Source: Opisthocomus hoazin
Taxonomy: Eukaryota > Chordata > Aves > Opisthocomiformes > Opisthocomidae
DNA length: 64,000 bases
NCBI RefSeq assembly: GCF_030867145.1
Contig: NC_134419.1
Span: 372,001-436,000, forward strand
Reading direction: 5' to 3'
Shown here: positions 1-10,600 of the stretch, piece after piece
How positions within the stretch are numbered: position 1 is the first letter of the stretch
Layout: every line of letters starts with the position of its first letter
The notes under the pieces: generated by a model
Told to the model about the DNA's origin: nothing
The model's database searches: none
What the model saw: the letters and a program-made list of their open reading frames with translations, nothing else
Program-made: the position numbers and the translations under genes

Positions 1-698
1 CCGAGTTTTCTTGTCCGTGTACGCATTGCTCCTGTTGACACAGCGTTTGTTACAGGGTTTCTCACCAGAAGGTGTCAGAGTGGTTCTTCTGTTTGTCACA
101 TCACCAGCTTCTCTCTACAAAGGTAACCTAGCAGAGTTAGACAGCGTAACTCAGACTGCTTTGTGAAGAAAAGTAATACAGCATTGGATTCCATTGTCCA
201 TTTTTGATGTATCGTACAAATGGAAGGGCTAGTTTTAATTTTGGAAGAAGTGGTGTGAATAAAAGTAATGCTGTAGCGCTGAACACAGTGCAGGAAGGAA
301 CGAAGGAGCTGTAGTGGCTGCTTCCAGGCTGCGGCCAGGAGAATGTACTTGGGAGGCCCAGGCTGTGTTGCTGCAGAACTGAGGTAGGGCTCCAGCTGGT
401 GGGTGCCAGTCTTGTCACCGCTGTCCTGCTGAAGGTGAGGGGACATAGATTTGCCCATGGCTCAGTTACTGTACTGCAAGCCTTGTGCACTAGTGCAAAC
501 CCACCTTTGCTGTGACCTGCAAGGGGATGTTTGAGAAATTCACGGGTGTCAAGGCAGTGTTCTCCGCCAGCATTAATGGCCAGTGGGGTGAGAATCACCT
601 TGGCTAGGTAACATCAGTTGCTGCAGCTGAGTCTTAGGGCTGTTGTCACGTTTCTGGCTCCTCTTTCAGATGTGGCTGACATGTGCAAGCTGACCAGC
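1..698. other. Upstream flank, nothing recognised
   Basis: Sequence upstream of the first promoter copy. Open frames here are short and overlap on both strands without splice or composition support. No repeat family, RNA gene or neighbouring exon could be recognised. Confidence 0.5.
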
Positions 699-1265
699 CC
701 GAGAGTGTCAGCCTCAGGGGTCAGGTGGTCTGCCTGGTGGTGCTGTGGGCAGTGCGAGGGGCCGCTCTGGCTCTGTCCTGGCCTGTGCGCACGCAGGGAA
801 GGTTTGGGGTGAGGCGTGCCACTCTGTGGGCACGCTGCGGTCTGGAAGCCACTGCTGTATGTGTTTCCGGAACAGGAGAGAGTGGAATTGCTCTCAGAAG
901 CAGCTGCTATTTGTTGTTGTGCCCAAAACAAACGCTGCCTATGTGTGCTAGTCATGGAACGTGTCCCCTCTCCGTTGTAGTCGTGTGGGCCCCTGCGTGA
1001 ATCCTTCACTTGTCGGGCTGCAGCGTGGTACAGCAAATTAGCGAGCCTTTAGTTAAAGGGGTGGGAAGATCAAAAACCAGGAGGACGGTGAAGTTCCTGA
1101 TAGCTGCTTCTGTTACAAGGGAGTTCCGCGGCGAGGGCGGGTGGGTGGTGCCGCAGAGGGCCCGAGGACCGGCGCAGTCCCTTCAGCGCGGGAGGGAGGG
1201 CTGCCCGCCGGCGGCAGCCGCGCCGGGGCCTGGAACCGCCGGCCGGGGGGGGAGGGAGGGGCCCG

Positions 1266-1315
1266 GCCCTGCCCTGCCCTGCCCTGCCCTGCCCTGCCCT
1301 GCCCTGCCCTGCCCT
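1266..1315 (+). repeat. GCCCT microsatellite, 10 units
   Basis: Pure GCCCT pentanucleotide run inside promoter copy 1. The corresponding runs in copies 2 and 3 have 8 and 7 units, so the tract has changed length since the triplication. Confidence 0.95.
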
Positions 1316-1573
1316 CGGTGCGGGCCGAGGTGGCGGCGCATCCCGCCGCCCCCGGGCTCTGTGCTGGGCCGCAGGGCCTGCCCCGGCCTCCCCGGCCCCG
1401 CGGCCGCAGCGCTGCGGTCGCGAAGGGGCCCGGGGCCTGCCCCCGCCGCGCTCGTGCCACCTCAGGGCCCGGCGGGAGCGCGCCCAGTGCCGGGGCGGGG
1501 CGGGGGGAGGGGGCGGGCCGGCTCGGGACCCGCCTTCCGCGCGGGCCAGGCATTGTTAGCCCCGCCCCACGCC

Positions 1574-1587
1574 GTCTCCTAGCGACG
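1574..1587 (+). promoter_or_regulatory. X-box-like (RFX) motif, copy 1
   Basis: GTCTCCTAGCGACG lies about 77-90 bp before the start codon. It resembles the inverted-repeat RFX X-box (GTTGCCTAGCAACG type) with three mismatches. RFX factors drive many ciliary genes, so the position is suggestive. The imperfect match keeps confidence low. Confidence 0.35.
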
Positions 1588-1663
1588 CCAGGGACGCGGC
1601 CGGCAGCGCGGGGTCCCTCGCGGCCGCTTTCCTGCAGTGAGCGCGCTTTTGCTTCCCGCCGCC

Positions 1664-1683
1664 ATGAGCGTCCCGCAGCAGGG
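1664..1683 (+). CDS. ERICH3: ERICH3 exon 1 (coding part), copy 1
   Basis: The ATG sits in a strong Kozak context (gccgccATGAG) and encodes MSVPQQ plus two bases of a Gly codon. The exon ends at a consensus donor GTGAGT at 1684. Phase 2 at the end matches exon 2, whose first base completes GGA. The joined N-terminus MSVPQQG-FLATYNSLMDKH aligns with the start of mammalian ERICH3, where a short variable leader precedes NSLMDKHL. Confidence 0.85.
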
Positions 1684-4600
1684 GTGAGTGGGGCGGGGGG
1701 GGCGGGGGGCGCGGGGGGCCGGGCCCTGTCCCGCGGCGCTGCCCCACGTCCCTCGCTGTCCCAGCGACGGGGCGGTGACCGGCCGGGCGCGCCGCTCGGT
1801 GCCCGTGTGCCTCTGTCACTGCGAGCGCAGCGCCGCGGGCAGCCCCAGAGCCCCGAGGGTGTGCTGCGGCGAGGGAGGCGGGGGTGGTGCGCGGCGGGGG
1901 GCGGCGCGGCCTTGGCCGCGGAGCGCGTCGGAGGCCGTGGTGCCGCGCCGAGTGAGCGCGTCCCGGCCCGGTCCCGCTGCGGGTCCCGGCGCCCCCGCCC
2001 AGGCAGCTCCCGGGGTCTGCGGGCGGGCGGGGCCGCGGCCTCCGGCCTCCCCGGCGCTGCTCTCCGACGCCGGAGCTGCAGGCCGCGAGTTTCCGAGTGT
2101 CCGGACCTCCCCCGGACCGTGTGGGTTACGGACACCGAGGAACCGAGGGTCTCTGCAGGTCCCCGTCGCCACCCATCGCGAGAGTGTCAGCCTCAGGGGT
2201 CCTTGGTTCCGCTCTCCCCGTGGGACACACCGTCCCCTGGGCAGGGTGAGGAGGATGGGGACCACAGATGAATTAGGCAGAACAGTTCTGTCAGCCAGGT
2301 GGTTTATTTTTGAGTAACTGATTTAATCGGGGGGGGGGGGGCTGTCTATGAAGCAGTGGCTTCCAGCGGTGGTCTGCCTGGCGCCGCTGTGGGCAGTGCG
2401 AGGGGCCGCTCTGGCTCTGTCCTGGCCTGTGCGCACGCAGGGAAGGTTTGGGGTGAGGCGTGCCACTCTGTGGGCACGCCGCGGTCTGGAAGCCACTGCT
2501 GTATGTGTTTCCGGAACAGGAGAGAGTGGAATTGCTCTCAGAAGCAGCTGCTATTTGTTGTCGTGCCCAAAACAAACGCTGCCTATGTGTGCTAGTCATG
2601 GAACGTGTCCCCTCTCCGTTGTAGTCGTGTGGGCCCCTGCGTGAATCCTTCACTTGTCGGGCTGCAGCGTGGTACAGCAAATTAGCGAGCCTTTAGTTAA
2701 AGGGGTGGGAAGATCAAAAACCAGGAGGACGGTGAAGTTCCTGATAGCTGCTTCTGTTGCAAGGGAGTTCCGCGGCGAGGGCGGGTGGGTGGTGCCGCAG
2801 AGGGCCCGAGGACCGGCGCAGTCCCTTCAGCGCGGGAGGGAGGGCTGCCCGCCGGCGGCAGCCGCGCCGGGGCCTGGAACCGCCGGCCGGGGGGGAGGGA
2901 GGGGCCCTGCCCTGCCCTGCCCTGCCCTGCCCTGCCCTGCCCTCGGTGCGGGCCGAGGTGGCGGCGCATCCCGCCGCCCCCGGGCTCTGTGCTGGGCCGC
3001 AGGGCCTGCCCCGGCCTCCCCGGCCCCGCGGCCGCAGCGCTGCGGTCGCGAAGGGGCCCGGGGCCTGCCCCCGCCGCGCTCGTGCCACCTCAGGGCCCGG
3101 CGGGAGCGCGCCCAGTGCCGGGGCGGGGCGGGGGGAGGGGGCGGGCCGGCTCGGGACCCGCCCTCCGCGCGGGCCAGGCATTGTTAGCCCCGCCCCACGC
3201 CGTCTCCTAGCGACGCCAGGGACGCGGCCGGCAGCGCGGGGTCCCTCGCGGCCGCTTTCCTGCAGTGAGCGCGCTTTTGCTTCCCGCCGCCATGAGCGTC
3301 CCGCAGCAGGGGTGAGTGGGGCGGGGGGCGCGGGGGGCCGGGCCCTGCCCCGCGGCGCTGCCCCATGTCCCTCGCTGTCCCAGCGGCGGGGCGGTGACCG
3401 GCCGGGCGCGCCGCTCGGTGCCCGTGTGCCTCTGTCACTGCGAGCGCAGCGCCGCGGGCAGCCCCAGAGCCCCGAGGGTGTGCTGCGGCGCGGGAGGCCG
3501 GGGTGGTGCGCGGCGGGGGGCGGCGCGGCCTTGGCCGCGGATCGCGTCGGAGGCCGTGGTGCCGCGCCGAGTGAGCGCGTCCCGGCCCGGTCCCGCTGCG
3601 GGTCCCGGCGCCCCCGCCCAGGCAGCTCCCGGGGTCTGCGGGCGGGCGGGGCCGCGGCCTCCGGCCTCCCCGGTGCTGCTCTCCGACGCCGGAGCTGCAG
3701 GCCGCGAGTTTCCGAGTGTCCGGACCTCCCCCGGACCGTGTGGGTTACGGACACCGAGGAACCGAGGGTCTCTGCAGGTCCCCGTCGCCGCCCATCGCGA
3801 GAGTGTCAGCCTCAGGGGTCCTTGGTTCCGCTCTCCCCGTGGGACACGCCGTCCCCTGGGCAGGGTGAGGAGGATGGGGACCACAGATGAATTAGGCAGA
3901 ACAGTTCTGTCAGCCAGGTGGTTTATTTTTGAGTAACTGATTTAATCGGGGGGGGGGGCTGTCTATGAAGCAGTGGCTTCCAGCGGTGGTCTGCCTGGCG
4001 CCGCTGTGGGCAGTGCGAGGGGCCGCTCTGGCTCTGTCCTGGCCTGTGCGCACGCAGGGAAGGTTTGGGGTGAGGCATGCCACTCTGTGGGCACGCCGCG
4101 GTCTGGAAGCCACTGCTGTACGTGTTTCCGGAACAGGAGAGAGTGGAATTGCTCTCAGAAGCAGCTGGTATTTGTTGTCGTGCCCAAAACAAACGCTGCC
4201 TATGTGTGCTAGTCATGGAACGTGTCCCCTCTCCGTTGTAGTCGTGTGGGCCCCTGCGTGAATCCTTCACTTGTCGGGCTGCAGCGTGGTACAGCAAATT
4301 AGCGAGCCTTTAGTTAAAGGGGTGGGAAGATCAAAAACCAGGAGGACGGTGAAGTTCCTGATAGCTGCTTCTGTTACAAGGGAGTTCCGCGGCGAGGGCG
4401 GGTGGGTGGTGCCGCAGAGGGCCCGAGGACCGGCGCAGTCCCTTCAGCGCGGGAGGGAGGGCTGCCCGCCGGCGGCAGCCGCGCCGGGGCCTGGAACCGC
4501 CGGCCGGGGGGGGAGGGAGGGGCCCGGCCTGGCCCTGCCCTGCCCTGCCCTGCCCTGCCCTGCCCTCGGTGCGGGCCGAGGTGGCGGCGCATCCCGCCGC

Positions 4601-7600
4601 CCCCGGGCTCTGTGCTGGGCCGCAGGGCCTGCCCCGGCCTCCCCGGCCCCGCGGCCGCAGCGCTGCGGTCGCGAAGGGGCCCGGGGCCTGCCCCCGCCGC
4701 GCTCGTGCCACCTCAGGGCCCGGCGGGAGCGCGCCCAGTGCCGGGGCGGGGCGGGGGGAGGGGGCGGGCCGGCTCGGGACCCGCCCTCCGCGCGGGCCAG
4801 GCATTGTTAGCCCCGCCCCACGCCGTCTCCTAGCGACGCCAGGGACGCGGCCGGCAGCGCGGGGTCCCTCGCGGCCGCTTTCCTGCAGTGAGCGCGCTTT
4901 TGCTTCCCGCCGCCATGAGCGTCCCGCAGCAGGGGTGAGTGGGGCGGGGGGCGCGGGGGGCCGGGCCCTGCCCCGCGGCGCTGCCCCACGTCCCTCGCTG
5001 TCCCAGCGACGGGGCGGTGACCGGCCGGGCGCGCCGCTCGGTGCCCGTGTGCCTCTGTCACTGCGAGCGCAGCGCCGCGGGCAGCCCCAGAGCCCCGAGG
5101 GTGTGCTGCGGCGCGGGAGGCCGGGGTGGTGCGCGGCGGGGGGCGGCGCGGCCTTGGCCGCGGATCGCGTCGGAGGCCGTGGTGCCGCGCCGAGTGAGCG
5201 CGTCCCGGCCCGGTCCCGCTGCGGGTCCCGGCGCCCCCGCCCAGGCAGCTCCCGGGGTCTGCGGGCGGGCGGGGCCGCGGCCTCCGGCCTCCCCGGTGCT
5301 GCTCTCCGACGCCGGAGCTGCAGGCCGCGAGTTTCCGAGTGTCTGGACCTCCCCCGGACCGTGTGGGTTACGGACACCGAGGAACTGAGGGTCTCTGCCG
5401 GTCCCTGTCTTTGTGACACCGCATGGCACAATCTTCTTCTAGTGGACGACGCTCTGACTAAAGAAACGATGACAGAGCTTGCTCACGGCCGTGTAACCCA
5501 TCGGCAGCAGAGCTGGCGTCTTTTGGCTCCCGTTTCCATGTCTGGCTGTGTTCGGGATTGGCACACAAACATGGTTTGGGTACACGAAAGGCTGTCCTCG
5601 CTGCAGGGCGCCTGGCTGGCTCACAGTCAGTTCGTGCCTGCTGGGACTAGCCGGCCCTTCCCGCAGAGCTGACCCCTGCCTGGCTACCTGCAGCCTGTGC
5701 TGTGCGCGGGGCTGGGTCCTCCCGGGCACAGGACTTCTGTGCGTCCCCGCTGTCATGAGGGTCCTGCAGCACCCATAGGCATGGTGCTGGGGGGCCCGCT
5801 CTGCCTTCCAGGGCATTGTCGCTGCCTTTGGGTAGAATCATAGAGTGGTTTGGGTTGGAAGGGACCTTAAAGCTCATCTGGTTCCAACCCCCCTGCCATG
5901 AGCAGGGACATCTCCGACCAGCCCAGGGTGCTCAGAGCTCCATCCAACTTGGCCTTGAGCACTGTCAGGGAGGGGGCAGCCACAGCTTCTCTGGGCAGCT
6001 TGGGCCAGGGCCTCACCAGCCTCGTGGGGAAGAATTTCTTCCTAATATCTAATCTAAATCTGCCCTCTTTTAGTTTAGAGCCATTCCCCCTTGTCCTATC
6101 ACTACACACCCTTGTGAAAAGCCCTTCTCCATCCTTCCTGTAGGCCCCTTCAGGTACTGGAAGGCTGCTATAAGGGCGCAGGCAAAGCGAGCTCATTTCC
6201 GCCTGCTCACTGATTTACAGATGCCCTTGAGCTTGGTGACCATCCCCTGGGGCAGTGTGTTCATAAAATAATTCTCGCTGAGTATCTTTACAAAGAATCT
6301 TCAGTGGTTTGGCTGCTAAATAATTCAGGTTAGGCAAGGAGTGAAGAAAACAGCGTGCAGCTTTCGAAGCAAAACCCCAGGGGGTGTCAGCAGTGTGTCC
6401 ATGGAGCAAGCCCACTGGTGGTCTCGCTGAGGTCAGATGGCCAGGGCTGAAGGGGTCCTGCAGACTTTTAAGCAGAGGCACAGTGTGGTTTGGAGAGACC
6501 GTGGCCTCTCCATTCCGTGGTTACCATCCGAGTAAAGCTGTATGTGTGCTTAAGGGCCTTGTGGACTTGGAATAAACCAGCTAATTATAGTTTGGCTCCA
6601 CAGCCCCGTCAAAATTTCAAGTCACCTGCTGACTCCGGTGAGCTTTGGTTCAGCAGTTGTGTTCCAGCGTGGTTTCTCGTGCGTGCGGCAGCAGCAGTGG
6701 GAGTGAACAAGGTTGGCAGCTGCAGCTGGGCCTGGGGGAGCGGAGCAGAGCAGAGCGGAGCCTGCAGCCACGGGTCAGGTGGTGGCACTGCTGCGAGCAG
6801 CAGCTTCCCCTTCCAGAGCCGTGCCGGAGGAGGGCTGCAGTTGCTAGAGCCGGTTCACAAGTGTGGCAGCCCTGTCTCCTGGCAAAGCATGAGCCTCCTT
6901 TCCTGGAGACTGGGCATGGTTTTCCTGGCTTCTCATCCTCTGGGTAGATGGCCCTCTTTCTCAGAGAGAGGAGCCCAAGTGCAGCGTAGTCACTGGATGT
7001 ATTCGCTTGGCTGAAGCTTGAAGACACTCAGCAGAACAAGCATTTATGCTGAATAGTGTAACGAAGGTAGCAGTTACCTTCCGAATGCCTGTACTGGCAA
7101 GTAGATGGCAAAATCCCATTCTCTGTTGGAATCTTTTGACTCCTAGGCCCATGGGTGCCTGCTGGGCTGTTCCCAGCTCGGATTTACAAAGTCCTGACCT
7201 TCGGGATTTAACACCAAATTCCAGTTCTGCAGAAAACCACTTTGCCACTGTCTGCCTACCTCTCTGGAGACCCTGGCAGCATTTTTTTGGGAAGCGAGAT
7301 ATACTTCATGGTGATGGAAGAGTTTCCTTAGGGAGGGAAGGGCAGACAGCGGCTGGGAGTCTGGAGAGTCTCCTAAGAGTAGTCTTTGCTCCCAGATGGA
7401 ACATGCTGGGCAGGTGCCCCTGCCTCGTGGGACGGTGAACTTGCTGTTTGCAGGTGGCAGCCTGTGGTTAGATTTGCTCTGCTGGGAAGCTAGACGAGCC
7501 TTGCTTGTTCATGTCCCCAGCAGAGACATTGCAAGGTCCAGTGGCTGCTTAGAGGGGGGAATGGTCTCCGTCAGGGGCAGGGCTGTTTGTCTGGCTGGAG

Positions 7601-10600
7601 GGGCCACAAACTCCGGCTGTAATATCAAACGCAGGGGCTGTAATTCCCTGTGACTTTACCAAGCAGTAACTAGAGCTTTGATGCACTCTTAGATTAGTTC
7701 TTCGGTGAGCAGTCAGTGATTTAATTGCACTCACCTGGGCAGAGCTCAGGCTGCTCTCTGCAGTGGGGCTCTGCCAGAGCTCACGGGATCCAGCTGCATT
7801 CCTTTCAGTGGTGAATGGGTTTTGGTTCTGGACATTATTTCCTTATTTCCTCCAATACCCTTTTGAACTTTGAATTTAATTCAGCATTTTTGAGGACCAG
7901 CCTATTCATAATTTAGATGAGAAACAACATGTACAGAGACTTCTTTGAAACTGAAGTTGCTACATCGCTGTGCTCAGGTGGGAGTTGCATTTTAACAAGT
8001 TATATGGCCCGTGAAATATTAGAAAAGGAATTGGACTGAGTTTCTCTGCCTCTGTGTGCAATTGCCAGGTGATACCATAAGTCAATACTTAGTACAATTG
8101 ATGTAATCTGGTGGTTTCAAATGCATATGCAAACAGTGGATTGAGAAAGTGGTGTAGGTCAGTTGCTATAGTACCTATAGTTTAATCAACATGCCTAACA
8201 GAGTAAGCTAAATTGTTTGTTTAAAGTTTAATTTATTGTTGGTAGGCTACCTGTGAGATTATTGTGAAACCCCAGATAAAATTCCTGTAAATTTATGATC
8301 TCTCTGTTTTTTGGGATTTCTTTTTTTTAGTTCTTTCTTTCCTTGAGTATACTTTTGTGCATGGTAACTCAGCATAGCAATAGACATTCACTTTGAACTA
8401 TCCTGCTGAAAGATATGTAATTGAGGTACAGTGGCATTTAAATTTAAAGCCAAAGGAAACAGATCAGTCTGTTGTTGTGTAAAACATGTCCTGCCTAGAG
8501 AGCCCAAAGGTCAGGCTGAACCTGTTATGCAATATGTATCTGTGTGTATTCATTTTACGAATGTGAATGGATTTAGAGTATTAAAAACTTAAGCCTGCTG
8601 ACACTTACTTTGCTGTTTGTCCTGTTTTCTAGCAGTTGAAGTAAAATATGGTTGTGCTAAGAACTATTAAAAATATATCTGCTGATTATAGAAGCTTCAG
8701 TTTTTATGTTCAGCGCTCATATCTTATGTTCAATTTTTGGAAGCTCTGATCTTTGGCAGCTGCAATTATTTGGCTCTGTTGGCTTTACAGAGGTGCGTGA
8801 CATTCCCGCGGCAGAGCAGGGGAGTGCCTTGCTCGGTGGTCTGCATGGTCTGGTTCTCCATGTTTGTTGATCTTAGTTGTTCACCAGTGAGTAGGAAAGA
8901 GATGCAATTTGTTCACTTTGGATTGTTTGATGTATGCATTAAAAAGATCTTTAGTATCTTGACTTGGGAATTGGAAAAGACTTGAGAGGTTCTTGCATTT
9001 CATATTGGGCCCATTTTTATTACTCTGGGTGCAGAAGAGGACTTGTGCCCGCCTGCGTCAGGGATCTTTAAAGAGCTGAAGATCCGCAGAAGGTCGCTAC
9101 AGCAGCGGAGTCCCAGGAGTCTGTTTGACTGATTGGCACTTGAGAGCCGTCGTAGTACCGGCTGCTTGGTCCGTCCAAAATCTCGGGAGTGTGGTCCGGC
9201 AAAAGTGATCGGGTCTTCAGCTGTGGCCCGCGCAGGCTGGCGCTGACCTGAGCCGAGAGCTGTGCCCGTGCTTCGCAGCCCGGGAGGGGCTGGGGGCCTG
9301 GGGGAGAGGCCCTGTCCCTTGCCACTCCGCTGTCTGCTGATGCCCTTCTGAGCTTGGGCGAGGGCTCATTGCTGTCCCTCTGGCACAAGGCACGGTCTGC
9401 TCAGAAAGACCGGGTCGGTGACGAGGTGGCAGCTCACTGAGCGCAGAGCAGCGCGGCACCCGGGTTCACGCAGGCAGACAAGTGTGCTTGCTGGCCGTTT
9501 GCACAAACTCCTTGGTTTCCTGTAGAGCACGCTTGGTTTTCATTGAGCTTGAGCAAATCCGTCACATAGAGTCAATCTGATGATTTCTGGTAAAATGTAG
9601 TGTATTTAGAGGGGGGAAAAAAGAAGTATTCCCATCAATGCAAGCCCTGTACAAGTTTTGTGCAATTGAATTTATAAATATGTTTGTGGGATAAGCATTC
9701 TTGGCTGTTTATTTAAATAAATATTCTAGCGTGTGTGTTTGAATAAATGGTCCCCGAAACAGACAGGACAGTTCCTGATCTTGCTGTTGTAGAGTAGTTT
9801 TCCCGAGTAGTTTATGAGTTCTGTAGGTGTAAAGGCCATCTGGAGAACTGTTTTTGAAACTGGCTTTTTTTGTTCATGAACAGATTAGTGCTTGGCCAGG
9901 CAATATTGTAACAGACATATAGCTGAATCCCCATTGAGAAAAGGGTTCAAAACAGGAGGAAAGACTTAAATGTATTTTTTGACACCTGAAATTGAAGCCA
10001 CTTAGTTTTCTGTGTAGGTGTTCCAGGTGATGAATTTGATACGCCATCCCTCTGATGGTGGGAACAATGAAGAAGAGGGAAGTGCCATAAAGAAATGGGT
10101 GGAAATGTAGATACTGAAGGAGGCTTTGGCTGAAGACGCAAATAACTAGTCTTCATCAGAGCAAAGATTTGTACCCAAGCTAATAACGTGTGCGCTAACT
10201 TTCAAGCCGGTGAAAATACTATGGAAACAGTGTCCTGTCCTAAAAATATGTTCTGGCGCTAGCAGTTTTTGCTAACATAAGTAGACTGAAGAAAGCAATT
10301 TAATTGTGGTGGATACTAGACAATAATGGCTGAGAGCTGGCGATGAAGACCACAGGAAAATTCCTTTGTGTAGGTGAAGTCTGATAAGTGCTGTGCCTTG
10401 AGCCAGGGGCTGGACTATATGGCCTCTGGGGGTGCCTCCCAACCCGCCTTGTTCTTACAGGTCTCTGCAGAGGCTGCCAGAAGCTGCGTCGCTGCCGTGT
10501 CGACCGCTGGCGAGCGGGCGGCAGGAGGAAGGGGAGCGTGGGGCAGGGCAGTGGGAGGTGTGCGGTGGTGCAGGGGTGGTGGCACGTCTCTCCTGGTGAT

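Larger units (their letters stand above)
1100..1663 (+). promoter_or_regulatory. ERICH3: CpG-island promoter, copy 1
   Basis: Very GC- and CpG-rich sequence directly upstream of the first coding exon, with clustered GC boxes (ggggcggggcggggggaggg, about 1490-1512) and no TATA box. This is the usual form of a vertebrate CpG-island promoter. The island continues past exon 1 to about 2270. The transcription start was not located. Confidence 0.7.
2740..3291 (+). promoter_or_regulatory. ERICH3: CpG-island promoter, copy 2
   Basis: Second copy of the GC-box-rich, TATA-less island, nearly identical to copy 1 and followed by the same first exon. Nothing in the sequence disables it compared with copy 1. 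The island continues to about 3890. Confidence 0.65.
4360..4914 (+). promoter_or_regulatory. ERICH3: CpG-island promoter, copy 3
   Basis: Third copy of the same island, the one closest to exon 2. It keeps the GC boxes and the sequence around the start codon. If only one promoter is used, this one gives the shortest intron 1 (about 6.3 kb), but the sequence does not say which is active. Confidence 0.65.
699..5408 (+). repeat. Tandem triplication of promoter and first exon
   Basis: Three head-to-tail copies, roughly 699-2179, 2180-3804 and 3805-5408. The start codons lie at 1664, 3292 and 4915, spaced 1,628 and 1,623 bp. The junctions share a block beginning gagagtgtcagcctcagggg at about 699, 2181 and 3801. 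The first copy lacks about 165 bp present at the head of copies 2 and 3 (for example 2202-2366). Copies differ by scattered substitutions and by the length of a GCCCT microsatellite, so they are not exact assembly duplicates. The third copy diverges from the others after about 5408. Confidence 0.9.

Noticed and set aside
1113..5431. Long open frames on both strands of the promoter copies (340-377 codons, Arg/Pro/Gly/Ala-rich).
   Set aside because: They result from very high GC content with few stop codons, recur in each copy on both strands, and are not spliced or homologous to anything recognised.
6490..7438. Open frames of 100-174 codons in intron 1.
   Set aside because: Several overlapping frames on both strands, no homology and no splice support; ordinary intronic sequence.
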